From NCBI GenBank assembly GCA_945889625.1, contig CAMDCE010000048.1, positions 1 to 39,434 of the forward strand: DNA of 39,434 nt, in the 5' to 3' direction. Both the position numbers and the translations under genes were made by a program. Below are positions 7,406 through 15,862 of this stretch, in pieces. Below the pieces are notes generated by a model. That model saw nothing but the letters and a program-made list of their open reading frames with translations. It searched no databases and was not told the DNA's origin. The DNA is from Asaia bogorensis. Lineage in GTDB: Bacteria; Pseudomonadota; Alphaproteobacteria; Reyranellales; Reyranellaceae. Position 1 is the first letter of the stretch. Every line of letters starts with the position of its first letter.

Positions 7406-9079
7406 CTAACTCCGGATCATCACCTCGAGCAGCGTCGGTCCATTTGTCCGGGCCAGCGCCTTGTCGAACGCGGCATCGAAGCCGGCCGCCGTGTCGACGC
7501 GCTCGGCCGCCACGCCGAAGCCCCTGGCGATGGTTGCGATGTCCATCGGCGGGTTGTTGAAGTCCATGCCGATCGGCTTGTCGTTGCCGTGGAACAGCTT
7601 CAGGCGGTTCTTGAGGATCTGGTAACCCTCGTTGTTGGCGATGACGAAGATCACCGGCAGCTTCTGGTTGGCTGCCGTCCACAGCGCGGTGATGGAATAC
7701 ATCGCACTGCCGTCGCCGATCACCGCCACGACGCGGCGCCTGGGTTCGGCGATCTGCACGCCGACGGCCGCCGCGATCCCCCAGCCGATGCCGCCGCTCA
7801 CATTGCCGAAGAAGGAGTTGCGGTCGCGGAAGGCGAAGTAGTTCATCAAGGTCGTCGTGCTGGTGAGGCCTTCCTCGACCAGGATGGCGTCCTTGGGCAT
7901 CCTCTCTGTCATGCGCATCATCACCCATTCGGCCTGCAGCGGCTTTTCGCTGGTAGGGGCGGTGAGCTTGGCCTTGCGGGCGGCGCGCTGGACGCTCCAG
8001 TTGCGCGTCGCCAGATCGGCCAGCGACGCTTTCGCTTTGGCGGCGAGTGCCGGGCCACCGAGTTTCTTCAGGAGCGGCACCAGGGCCTTCAAGGTCTCCT
8101 TGACGTCGGCGCGCAAGGCGATTTCGGCAGGGAAGTTCTTGCCCATCTCCCAGTCGCGCAATCCCACCATGGCGACGGCGGTGGTCTCGGGCAGCGGCTC
8201 GGTCTCGCTCCACACCGACATCTTCAGAACGTCGGCGCCGACGCAGAACATCAGGTCGTAGTCCGAGAGGATGCGCCGAACGTTCTTCTGGTCGCGGTTC
8301 AGCGCGCCGAGATAGGCCGGATGCTCCGAGGGGAAATGCGCTCCCCAGGCCACGGTCTGCTGCAGCACCGGCGCGCCCAGGGTCTCGGCCAGCGCGGTGG
8401 CTTCAGCGAAGGCATCGGACGTGGCGATCTCGTGGCCTGCCAGGATCACCGGCTTCTTGGCGCCGAGCAGGCGTTGGGCGAGGTGCTCAAGTGCTGCATC
8501 CGAGGGGCGCACCGCGGTATCGACGCGGGTCGTCTCGCCCATGTCGATGGCGGCCTCGCTGTTCAATATGTCGCCGGGCAGGGAGATGAACACCGGACCC
8601 GTGGGGGCCGTGGTCGCGACCTTGGCGGCACGGCGCAGGATGCGCGGCAGGTCCTCGATGCGGCTCACTTCGATCGCCCATTTCACCACTGGCGTGGCGA
8701 TCGGGATGAGCGGCGCGTAGAGCAGCGGCTCGGTCAGCCCATGACCCTGTTCCTGCTGGCCCGCCGTCACGATCATCGGCGTGCCCGACATCATGGAGGT
8801 GTAGATCGAGCCGATGGCGTTGCCCAGGCCGGGCGCCACATGGACGTTGCACGACACCAGCTTGTAGGAGGCGCGGGCATAGCCGTCGGCCATGGCGATG
8901 ACCACCGCCTCCTGCAGTCCCAGCACATAGCCCATCTCCGGTGCCGAGGACAGCGCATGCATGATCGGCAGTTCGGTGGTGCCGGGATTGCCGAACATTT
9001 TGGTGACGCCCTCGTCCTTCAGCACGCGCAGAAAGGCGTCGCGGCCGGTGATGGTGTTGGTGACGCGAGCGTCGGGCAT
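7406..9079 (-). CDS. ThDP-dependent enzyme, benzoylformate decarboxylase-like
   Basis: A 557-residue thiamine-diphosphate enzyme of the acetolactate synthase / benzoylformate decarboxylase superfamily. The Pyr domain holds the activating glutamate (Glu57, GLQEAVV). GNPGTTELP at 30-38 aligns with GNPGSNELP of Pseudomonas MdlC, with Thr34 where MdlC has its substrate-binding Ser26. NVHVAPGLGNA contains a histidine (His80) at the place of MdlC His70. The C-terminal PP domain has the ThDP motif GDGSAMYSITALW ending in ANN. Start supported by GGGAGG 7 bases upstream. It probably decarboxylates a 2-oxo acid; which one is unknown. It stands alone, tail to tail with the GFA gene and divergent from the DUF962-like gene. 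Confidence 0.85.
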   Translation of the reverse strand: MPDARVTNTITGRDAFLRVLKDEGVTKMFGNPGTTELPIMHALSSAPEMGYVLGLQEAVVIAMADGYARASYKLVSCNVHVAPGLGNAIGSIYTSMMSGTPMIVTAGQQEQGHGLTEPLLYAPLIPIATPVVKWAIEVSRIEDLPRILRRAAKVATTAPTGPVFISLPGDILNSEAAIDMGETTRVDTAVRPSDAALEHLAQRLLGAKKPVILAGHEIATSDAFAEATALAETLGAPVLQQTVAWGAHFPSEHPAYLGALNRDQKNVRRILSDYDLMFCVGADVLKMSVWSETEPLPETTAVAMVGLRDWEMGKNFPAEIALRADVKETLKALVPLLKKLGGPALAAKAKASLADLATRNWSVQRAARKAKLTAPTSEKPLQAEWVMMRMTERMPKDAILVEEGLTSTTTLMNYFAFRDRNSFFGNVSGGIGWGIAAAVGVQIAEPRRRVVAVIGDGSAMYSITALWTAANQKLPVIFVIANNEGYQILKNRLKLFHGNDKPIGMDFNNPPMDIATIARGFGVAAERVDTAAGFDAAFDKALARTNGPTLLEVMIRS

Positions 9080-9156
9080 GCTGGTCCTCCCTGGAGGGAG
9101 GCAGGGTAGCGCGCGGTCCGCCCCCGTGGAATGATGGTCTCGCGGAGGGATGCGCG

Positions 9157-9504
9157 ATGCGGAAGGACCTTTTGGCCTGGCAATGGGGCCTCTACGCCGC
9201 GGGACACCGCGATCGCCTGAGCCTGCTGCTGCACGTCGCGACGGCTCCCTTGTTCTGGATCGGCACGGTCCTGATCGTCTCTGCGATCCTGCGCGGCCAG
9301 GCTGGCGCGCTGCTGTCGGGCCTCGCGCTGTGGCTGGCGGCTCTCCTGGCGCAGGGCCGGGGCCATGCCCGCGAGCGCGAGCCCCCGGTGCCGTTCGGCG
9401 GACCGATCGACTTCGCGAGCCGCTTCTTCGTCGAACAATTCGTCACCTTCCCGCGCTTCGTGTTGAGCGGCGGCTGGCTGAGCGCGTGGCGTGCCGGCAC
9501 TTGA
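9157..9504 (+). CDS. DUF962/Mpo1-like small membrane protein
   Basis: A 115-residue protein with two hydrophobic helices (about residues 23-43 and 47-66). The residue pattern suggests the DUF962 (Mpo1/YGL010w) family: an early HRDRLSLLLHVATAPLFW block and later QGRGHAREREPPVPF, including the family's paired histidines. Yeast Mpo1 is an iron-dependent dioxygenase of fatty acid alpha-oxidation, but bacterial members are uncharacterised. GGAGGG lies 6 bases before ATG. The 3' end overlaps the next gene by 14 bp. Family assignment is by eye. Confidence 0.65.
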   Translation: MRKDLLAWQWGLYAAGHRDRLSLLLHVATAPLFWIGTVLIVSAILRGQAGALLSGLALWLAALLAQGRGHAREREPPVPFGGPIDFASRFFVEQFVTFPRFVLSGGWLSAWRAGT

Positions 9505-10339
9505 GGACCGGATCGCGCGCCTGTCGTGCTGGCGCGGCCCGGTAACGCTCGAGCCGCTGAAAGGCGGGCTCACCAACATCTCCTATGTGGCGACGGATGG
9601 ACCCGAGAAGTTCGTCGTGCGGTGCGGCGGCGACATTGCTGTCCATCACGTCTTCCGCGAGCGCGAGCGTGCCGCCTCGATCGCGGCCTTCGAGGCGGGC
9701 CTGTCGCCGGAGATCGTGCATGTCGAGCCCGGCATCACCGTGCTGCGCTTCATCGCGGGTCGTACCTTCGGCGAAGCCGACATGCGCGCCAATGTCGGCC
9801 GCCTGGTGGCGATGCTCACGACCTGCCATCGCGAAGTCGGCCGCCATGTCCGCGGGCCGGCCAACATGTTCTGGGTGTTCCACGTCATCCGCGACTATGT
9901 CCGGCTGCTCGATGCCGATGCGAAATACCTGGCGGTCGCCGACCGGCTCGAGCTGGCGCAGCCGGCGCTGCCGGTCGTGTTCGGCCACCACGATCTGCTG
10001 CCCGGCAACTTTATCGACGATGGCCGCAGGCTCTGGCTGATCGACTGGGAATATGGCGGCTTCGGCACGGCGATGTTCGATCTCGCCAACCTGTCGTCCA
10101 ACGGCAGCTTCGACGAGGGTCAGGACGGCGCACTGCTCGATGCCTATTTCGAAGGCAAGGTGACGGACGAACTGCGCCGCGCCTTCCTCGCCATGAAGGC
10201 GGCCAGCGCCTTGCGCGAGGCGCTGTGGGCGATGGTGTCGGACGTCCACCTCAAGACCCCCGGCGTCGACTACAAGGCGCACGCCCGCGATTACCTCCAG
10301 CGGACCGACCGAGCGATGCGTCGCCTGGAGATCGCGTGA
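9491..10339 (+). CDS. Aminoglycoside phosphotransferase / choline kinase family protein
   Basis: A 282-residue kinase-fold protein. The Brenner-type catalytic motif is GHHDLLPGNF (His166-Asp168-Asn173) and the magnesium-binding DFG-equivalent is LIDWEYGG (Asp185). The N-terminal lobe begins with PLKGGLTNISY, the pattern of choline/ethanolamine kinases. The start is GTG at 9491, overlapping the preceding gene by 14 bp, and its stop overlaps the GTG of the following membrane-protein gene (GTGA). This implies translational coupling of all three. The substrate is not known; choline, ethanolamine or a sugar are possible given the membrane-protein partner. Confidence 0.85.
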   Translation: MPALEDRIARLSCWRGPVTLEPLKGGLTNISYVATDGPEKFVVRCGGDIAVHHVFRERERAASIAAFEAGLSPEIVHVEPGITVLRFIAGRTFGEADMRANVGRLVAMLTTCHREVGRHVRGPANMFWVFHVIRDYVRLLDADAKYLAVADRLELAQPALPVVFGHHDLLPGNFIDDGRRLWLIDWEYGGFGTAMFDLANLSSNGSFDEGQDGALLDAYFEGKVTDELRRAFLAMKAASALREALWAMVSDVHLKTPGVDYKAHARDYLQRTDRAMRRLEIA

Positions 10340-12009
10340 GCGCGACCGTCAAGGGCGCTTCCGAGGCAAGCCTGTGGTCGAAGCTTCTGGTCGACGACGC
10401 GCCCCTGGTGCCGTTGATCCTGCTCGGCGGCGCGGCGCTGGCGGCCAGCGCCTGGCTGCTCCTGGCACCCGACCATGTCGTGTCGCGCGCGATGACATGG
10501 GACCTGCTGTTCAATCTCGCCGGCGCCTGGCACCTGCACAACGGTCACGTCGCCCATGTCGACTTTCACGATCCGGTCGGCCGGCTTTACTTCCTGCTGA
10601 CCGAACTGGGCTTCTGGCTGAGCGGACCGACCGTCTTCGCCTTCGTCGTAGCCGAAATCATCATGGCGGCGACGCTGTTCGTGGCCGCGGTCGCAGCCAC
10701 GGCACGGCGGCTGCCGCTCCTGCCCGCGCTGCTGTTCGTGGTCCTGACCGGCGAGCTGGTGCTGATGCCGATCGCCGTCGGAGGGGCGGTGAACGAATAC
10801 ACCTTCGCCATGTCCTACAACGCCTACGGCTGGTCCGCCCTGACGGTTCTCTCGCTCATCCTCTTCATGCCGCCGCGCGGTCGAACCGCCCCGGCGTGGC
10901 CCGACGCGGCGGTGGGCGGCGCGCTCATCGTGATCCTGTACTACCTCAAGGTGACCTACTTCGCCGCCGCCATGGTCGAGCTCGCGGTCGCCTTCACCGT
11001 GTGCAGCCATGTCCGCGCCCGGCGATGGCAATGGGGCATCGTGGCGGTCGTGGCCGTGTTGAACGCGATCGCCCCCCATAATTGGGCCTATCTGGGCGAC
11101 ATCCTGGCGACCAGCGCGGCCGGCGCCGTGCGTGGGCGGCTGTCGGATCTCTTCGTCACGCTGTCGGCCAACATTCCCGAGCTTTCGTCTTACACGGCCC
11201 TCTTCGTGATCTCGCTGGCGCTGTGGCGTGGCGGCAAGGCGCCGCTCAGGCTGCCAGTCGCCGTAGCCTTGCTGATCGTGCTGGGCGTCGGCGTGCTGTC
11301 GCAGAACACGCAGCAGCGGGGCGTCGCGGTTGGCGTGGTCGTCCTCTTTCTCCTGTACGACCAGCTTCGCGGAGCCACCGCCGCCGACCGGCTGCGCGGC
11401 ACGACCTGGCTGCTGGCGGCGCTGCTCGTCCTTCCCGCTGCGAGTGCGACCAAGCGTGTCTCGAGCGTGATCGGCTATCATCTCGATGCAACCGACGACA
11501 GCGGCCTCTTCGTGGTGGATCGCACCAACCTGCGGGGCCTGGCGGTGCCGCTGCAGGCCGACACGCTGCTCGACGGATTCTCCTCGCAGTAGGGCGACTA
11601 TACCTTGCTTAACCGCGCCCGAACAGTCGGCGCGACCAACGAAGTGTCGGAGTTCGAGTATGTCCAGACGCTCCTGGAAGCGGCGGCTCTGTTCGACGGC
11701 GGCGGCAGCGGGGCCCCGCAAGGCCGACCGGGCGGCATCGTGCTGCTCGATCAGGTGAATCCGCTGCCCTTCATGCTCGGCCGGCCGCCGCTGCGGGGCG
11801 GCAGCCTGTGGCTGGATCCGCTGTTTCCGTGGCCACCCGACGAGGTCCTGTTCGCCGATGCCAATTTTGTGCTGATCCCGAAATTCTCGACATCGCTTGC
11901 CACCACCCGGGCTGCCTTGGGGCGCTACGGCAACTACCTCGAGGCCCACTTCCCCGCGCGTTCCGAGACCCGCAGCTGGATCCTGCTCGGGCGCCGCGCC
12001 AAGCCTTAG
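10336..12009 (+). pseudogene. Polytopic membrane protein broken by an in-frame TAG (paralogue of the gene at 15863)
   Basis: From GTG at 10336 (GTGA overlap with the kinase stop) the frame runs 418 codons to TAG at 11590-11592. It then continues in the same frame with no other stop to 12009. The part after the TAG still matches the intact paralogue: NPLPFMLGR, PLRG, SLWL, FPWPP, IPKF, RYG, HFPARSE. The total with the TAG counted is 557 codons against 556 residues in the paralogue. The N-terminal 8-10 hydrophobic segments resemble GT-C-type glycosyltransferases: MTWDLLFNLAGAWHLHNGH followed by HVDFHDP places acidic residues in the first large loop. A recent nonsense mutation, a sequencing error or UAG readthrough are all possible. 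Conservation downstream of the stop argues that the break is young. Confidence 0.75.
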
Positions 12010-12015
12010 TGCGGC

Positions 12016-12058
12016 TTCCGGTCAAATGGAACCGCGGAGCGGTTCCATTTGACCGGAA
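12016..12058. repeat. Perfect 20-bp inverted repeat (hairpin 1)
   Basis: Two exact 20-base complementary arms (12016-12035 and 12039-12058, left arm starting TTCCGGTCAAATGG) flank a GGA loop. It lies 7 bases after the stop of the broken membrane-protein gene and between convergent genes. It could be a bidirectional transcription barrier, though neither side has a T-run, or a copy of a dispersed palindromic element. Confidence 0.85.
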
Positions 12059-12088
12059 ACGCGTTGTACGAGGCATTTCCGTCAATGG

Positions 12089-12144
12089 CATATTCCGTCC
12101 GGCTGATCGCGGCGCGTTTACGCGCCTCAGCCGGACCGAATATG
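12089..12144. repeat. 18-bp inverted repeat with nested inner stem (hairpin 2)
   Basis: CATATTCCGTCCGGCTGA (12089-12106) and its complement at 12127-12144 match at 17 of 18 positions. The loop itself holds GGCGCG-TTTA-CGCGCC (12111-12126), a second 6-bp stem. Together with hairpin 1 it fills almost the whole 147-bp gap between the broken membrane-protein gene and the convergent DUF2188 gene. Confidence 0.8.
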
Positions 12145-12156
12145 TCTTAGCGGCCC

Positions 12157-12393
12157 TCAGCCGCCAGGCGGATAGGGGTCCTGACCGTAGGTCCACTCGG
12201 TGCGGAACTGGTTGTCGGCGTCCTGCGCGCGCACCTGCGCGCCGTCGGGATTGGACGTGCCGGCCTTGTGCGCGGCGTCGACCGCAGCGCCAATGGCTTC
12301 CTTCTGGGTGGCGTAGGGGCCGGTGTGCTTGCCGGCGAACCTGACTTTCCACTGCTTTTCGTAGAGCACGACGGTGAAGACGTCGCGTGCCAT
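12157..12393 (-). CDS. DUF2188-like small protein
   Basis: A 78-residue soluble protein, MARDVFTVVLYEKQWKV..., with the DUF2188 pattern: an N-terminal strand pair ending in W-K-V, a glycine turn, then an alanine-rich helix (KEAIGAAVDAAHKAG) and a short C-terminal strand. The start at 12393 is supported by GGGAG 6 bases upstream; a longer in-frame extension to 12513 has no such support. Function unknown. It is divergent from the cupin gene at 12537. Confidence 0.72.
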   Translation of the reverse strand: MARDVFTVVLYEKQWKVRFAGKHTGPYATQKEAIGAAVDAAHKAGTSNPDGAQVRAQDADNQFRTEWTYGQDPYPPGG

Positions 12394-12536
12394 GTCTGAC
12401 TCCCAGGACCCGCCCTGCGGATTGCAATCAAAGGATGCCACGCTGCTCGATCGGGCGTCTAGCCCATCAGGCCAATCGCGTGCAGACTGGCCGCGACGGG
12501 CAAGCACCCTCAAGAGGCAACGACCAAGAGGCCATG

Positions 12537-13055
12537 ATGACCTATACGCTTGAACAACTGAGCGCCGATATCCGCAACGCCCTGAAGGCCGATTCCGGAA
12601 TCGTCGGCAAGGAAACGGTATGCACGCTGGTGTCCCAGGTGCTGCTCGACCACGACTTCATCGCCAAGCATCTCACGGCCGAGCAGTGCAAGCCGCGCAA
12701 GGTGCTGTACGAGGACCCCGAGTTGGGCTTCTGTATCTGCGGCCATGTCTACGAGCAGCCGGCGCACGGCCAGCCGCACGATCACGGCTCGAGCTGGGCG
12801 ATCTACGGACTGTCCGTCGGCGACACCGAGATGACCGACTGGCGCATCGTCAAGAAGGGCGAGGGCGACGCACCCAACCTGGTCGAACCGGTCAAGAGCT
12901 ACGTCATGAAGCCGGGCGACAGCCACCTCTACGACGTCGGCATGGTCCATTCGCCCAAGCGCGACGGGCTGACCAAGCTGGTGCGCATCGAGGGCAAGAA
13001 CCTCGATCGCGTCAAGCGCTCGAACATCAAGGCGGCAGCAAAAGTCTCGGCGTGA
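12537..13055 (+). CDS. Cysteine dioxygenase-like cupin protein
   Basis: A 172-residue cupin-fold protein resembling cysteine or thiol dioxygenases, which oxidise a thiol to the sulfinate at a three-histidine non-heme iron. The core motif is GQPHDHGSSWAIYG, whose two His are the first iron ligands; the third is the His of MKPGDSHLYDVGMVHS. The start is ATGATG at 12534/12537; AAGAGG ends 5 bases before the second ATG, which I prefer. It is followed after 16 bp by the VOC-family gene with a strong RBS, so the two probably form an operon. The actual thiol substrate is not determined. Confidence 0.72.
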   Translation: MTYTLEQLSADIRNALKADSGIVGKETVCTLVSQVLLDHDFIAKHLTAEQCKPRKVLYEDPELGFCICGHVYEQPAHGQPHDHGSSWAIYGLSVGDTEMTDWRIVKKGEGDAPNLVEPVKSYVMKPGDSHLYDVGMVHSPKRDGLTKLVRIEGKNLDRVKRSNIKAAAKVSA

Positions 13056-13071
13056 TCGAAGGAGGCAAGCG

Positions 13072-14025
13072 ATGAACAAGAGTTACGACCGCAACGCCGA
13101 GGATCTCGGCAATATCGTGGCCCTCGAGCACGTCAACCTGCAGATCGGCGACCAGGCGCTGGCGACGCTGTTCTACGTCAGCGGACTAGGCCTGACGCGC
13201 GATCCCTACCTGATGACCAGCGTCGACAACATGTGGATCAATGTCGGGCGCAGCCAATTCCACCTGCCGACGGGCAAGCCGCAGCGCCTGCGCGGGCGCG
13301 TCGGCCTGGTCGTGCCCGATCGTGAAGCGCTGCTCGCAAGGCTGGAGGACATGCGCAAGCCGCTCAAGGGAACGCGCTTCGACTTCACCGCGCACCGCGG
13401 CTGCGTCGAGGCGATCTGCCCCTGGGGCAACACCTTCCGCTGCCATGACCCGGGACCGAGCTTCGGTCGCATCACGCTCGGCATGGCCTATGTCGAGTTC
13501 GACGTTCCGGTCGGTGCCGCCAAGGGCATCGCCGAATTCTACCGCCGCCTGTTTGGCGCTACGGCCTCCGTCGACGCCACGGGCGATACTCCGGCGGCGC
13601 GAATCTCGGTCGGCGATTCGCAGGAACTGGTGTTTCGCGAGACCAAGGCCAGGCTCGCGCCCTACGACGGGCATCACATCCAAGTCTATGTCGCGAATTT
13701 TTCCGGCCCGCACCGGCAGCTGATCGATCACGACCTCCTCACCGAGGAGAGCAACCAGTATCAGTACCGCTTCGACACCATCACCGATCCCGCCAGCGGC
13801 AAGCCGCTGGTCAAGATCGAGCACGAGGTGCGCAGCCTCACTCATCCGCTCTACGCGCGGCCGCTGGTCAACCGCAACGCCCAGCAGACCAACCGGAACT
13901 ACCTGCCGGGCGCCGATGCCTGGGTTCCGGCGCCGATGATGGAGGAGATGGACGACCCGCGGATCGCCATGCGCCAGCGCCGCTTCGCCGAAGTGACGCG
14001 ACGCGGGGCCGCACGCCGGGCCTGA
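13072..14025 (+). CDS. VOC (glyoxalase/bleomycin resistance) family protein
   Basis: A 317-residue protein. Residues about 17-120 form a first vicinal-oxygen-chelate module (ALEHVNLQIGDQALATLFYV... GLVVPD... CPWGNTFRCHDP), and about 130-215 a second (LGMAYVEFDVPVG... IAEFYRRLFGA... HHIQVYVANF). A roughly 100-residue C-terminal region follows. VOC proteins include glyoxalases, extradiol dioxygenases and epimerases; the metal ligands here are not clear enough to choose among them. AAGGAGG stands 6 bases before the ATG. It is probably translated with the upstream thiol-dioxygenase-like gene, which suggests a joint role in oxidising a small sulfur or aromatic compound (inference). Confidence 0.72.
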   Translation: MNKSYDRNAEDLGNIVALEHVNLQIGDQALATLFYVSGLGLTRDPYLMTSVDNMWINVGRSQFHLPTGKPQRLRGRVGLVVPDREALLARLEDMRKPLKGTRFDFTAHRGCVEAICPWGNTFRCHDPGPSFGRITLGMAYVEFDVPVGAAKGIAEFYRRLFGATASVDATGDTPAARISVGDSQELVFRETKARLAPYDGHHIQVYVANFSGPHRQLIDHDLLTEESNQYQYRFDTITDPASGKPLVKIEHEVRSLTHPLYARPLVNRNAQQTNRNYLPGADAWVPAPMMEEMDDPRIAMRQRRFAEVTRRGAARRA

Positions 14026-14029
14026 AGGC

Positions 14030-14548
14030 CTACTGGGTCGAGACGCTGCCGCCGGCATCGACGCTGACGGCCACTTCCGTGGCGCCGCGCAGTGCACGAC
14101 CGCGCCACTTGCCATCCGGTCCCTTGGCAAGGCCCGTGACTCTCTTGTAGCCGTCTGCCTCGATCATCGCCTTTGCCGCGGCGTCTGAGGGCGTCGCGTT
14201 CTCGGCCACGGAGGTCTCGGCCGACTTTGGCTGCTCCTGCTGCGATTCCGGCCCGACATAGGCGCTGCGCCGGCTCACCAGCAAGGGCACCGGCGGTCGG
14301 GCGGTGGAAATCGTGCTCGCGGGCTTGGCAGTCGTCGTCGGGGGGGGCGGCGCAATCGCCTTGGCTACCTGCGGCGCCGCCCCCTGCGCCGCCGTCGGAG
14401 CAGCCGCCTTGGCTATCGGCGGCTTGGTCGTGGTGTCGGTGACGCCGGCGGGAGCGGTCGTGGCGCCCGGCGCCGGCATCAGGTAGGCGCTGGCACCAAG
14501 ACCCGCGGCAGCGAAGACAAGGGCAAAGGTAGAGACAAGGCGGTTCAT
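14030..14548 (-). CDS. Secreted Pro/Ala/Thr-rich protein, function unknown
   Basis: A 172-residue protein starting MNRLVSTFALVFAAAGLGA, a signal peptide cleaved probably near residues 20-25. It is followed by a long low-complexity Ala/Pro/Thr/Lys linker (about 28-90) and a C-terminal part of about 40 residues (YKRVTGLAKGPDGKWRGRA...VSVDAGGSVSTQ) that resembles a PepSY-like or small beta domain. The start at 14548 has GGAG 6 bases upstream; a longer frame from 14701 overlaps the next gene's RBS region and is unlikely. The leader carries a 9-bp hairpin with one mismatch at 14561-14584. It is convergent with the VOC gene, 4 bp apart. Confidence 0.7.
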   Translation of the reverse strand: MNRLVSTFALVFAAAGLGASAYLMPAPGATTAPAGVTDTTTKPPIAKAAAPTAAQGAAPQVAKAIAPPPPTTTAKPASTISTARPPVPLLVSRRSAYVGPESQQEQPKSAETSVAENATPSDAAAKAMIEADGYKRVTGLAKGPDGKWRGRALRGATEVAVSVDAGGSVSTQ

Positions 14549-14687
14549 GGAACGCTCCGGGAGCACCTCCTCAAGGAGGCGCTCTGGAGAACGCGCCATG
14601 CGGCACCGAAGTTCCCGATGGCACGGCCGCCAATTGTCAGGCGCCGTGGCGCGGCGGTATCCTCGGAAAACACCAGGGAGGGCGCGC

Positions 14688-15848
14688 ATGAACCAGCCCA
14701 TGAAAACTCCGTCCGTCGACTACGGAACCGAGGAAGCGGCCATGCAGGCCTATTTGCGCGACGGCGAGCGGCGGGCCTATGCGCTGGGCAACCGCGGCCC
14801 GATCCGCTTCACGGCGGCGGGCGAGCTGCATCCCGATATTGTCGAAGCCTACTGGCGCTGCGGCTTCTATGTCTTCGAGGGCGTGCTCAAGGCCGACGAG
14901 CTGGCCGACATCGACCGCGACGTGCGGAGCATCCTCGATCGCCTGCCGCCCGAGCGCGGCGCTGCCCTCGACGCCAAGGGCCGGCCGGCGCTGGCCGCCG
15001 ACTGCCAGGCGCCGACGCTCTTGTGGTCCAAGCCGCTGGGCGATCCGTTCGGCGGCACCGACCTCGCCAACGGCCGCCATCCGGTGAAGATGTTCGAGCC
15101 CAAGGCGGCGGAAGGCGCACCGAAGGAGGTCGTCTATCTCATCCTGGGCTCGCTGCAGTTCTCCGAGGCGCACCTGCGGGTCTACGGCCATCCACAGCTC
15201 CTGGCCGTTGCCGCCGCCATCAACGGTCCGGACTTCACACCCTTCAACGAGGCGATGTTCATCAAGGAGCCGGGCCGCGGCGCCTCGGTCGCCTGGCACC
15301 AGGACGGCGTCACCCACTGGACCAGCCCGGACTGGGACCAGGGCATCCATGGCTTCAATTTCATGGGCCAGCTCTACGGCTGCACCGCAGCCAACGGCGT
15401 CTGGGTCATGCCGGGCTCGCACAAGCAGGGCAGGATCGATATCAGGGCGCTGGTCGCCAAGGCCGGCAGCGAGCGGCTGCCCGACGCGGTGCCGATCATC
15501 GCCAGCCCGGGCGATGTCGCCATGACCAATCGCCAGGCGCTGCACGGCTCCTTCGCCAACACCAGCAAGGACTGGCGGGTGACGCTCAATTTCGGTTTCC
15601 ATCGCCGCAAGTCGGTGCTGGATGTGAAAGCGGGCGGCGTGCACAACGCCGAGGCCGTCTACGATGCCCAGCGCATCCGCCAACGGGCGCGTCTGATCGG
15701 CTACGGCATCGACGCACGGCGCCAGCGATTTCCGGGTGAGGCGTCCTACCGCTACAAGCCGCATGCCGACGAGGGGCTAACCTATCGCTGGGACGACAAG
15801 GCCAAGGCCGACCTGAAGGACTACAACCTTCTCGACCTCAGCATCTGA
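14688..15848 (+). CDS. Phytanoyl-CoA dioxygenase (PhyH) family protein
   Basis: A 386-residue Fe(II)/2-oxoglutarate oxygenase of the PhyH family. The iron-binding facial triad is visible as His204 and Asp206 (AWHQDGVTHW) and His286 (QALHGSFAN), with Arg297 (DWRVTLNFGF) as the likely 2-oxoglutarate anchor. Family members hydroxylate acyl-CoAs and diverse small molecules; the substrate here is unknown. The ATG at 14688 has GGGAGG 6 bases upstream. The intact membrane-protein paralogue follows 14 bp after the stop. A 64-bp degraded copy of this gene's 3' end lies on the other side of that gene (17558-17621). Confidence 0.87.
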   Translation: MNQPMKTPSVDYGTEEAAMQAYLRDGERRAYALGNRGPIRFTAAGELHPDIVEAYWRCGFYVFEGVLKADELADIDRDVRSILDRLPPERGAALDAKGRPALAADCQAPTLLWSKPLGDPFGGTDLANGRHPVKMFEPKAAEGAPKEVVYLILGSLQFSEAHLRVYGHPQLLAVAAAINGPDFTPFNEAMFIKEPGRGASVAWHQDGVTHWTSPDWDQGIHGFNFMGQLYGCTAANGVWVMPGSHKQGRIDIRALVAKAGSERLPDAVPIIASPGDVAMTNRQALHGSFANTSKDWRVTLNFGFHRRKSVLDVKAGGVHNAEAVYDAQRIRQRARLIGYGIDARRQRFPGEASYRYKPHADEGLTYRWDDKAKADLKDYNLLDLSI

Positions 15849-15862
15849 CGGATCTCGGCGAA

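Noticed and set aside
5799..8213. An 804-codon minus-strand frame across asd, the GFA gene and part of the ThDP gene
   Set aside because: It crosses three real genes in other frames or strands and its translation is not protein-like.
7406..9079. Naming the ThDP enzyme acetolactate synthase (ilvB) because an ilvD-family gene is in the window
   Set aside because: The active-site segments align better with benzoylformate decarboxylase, there is no small subunit gene, and the two genes are 20 kb apart.
9526..10335. In-frame upstream extension of the broken membrane-protein gene
   Set aside because: This part lies over the kinase gene in another frame; the paralogue and the GTGA overlap place the start at 10336.
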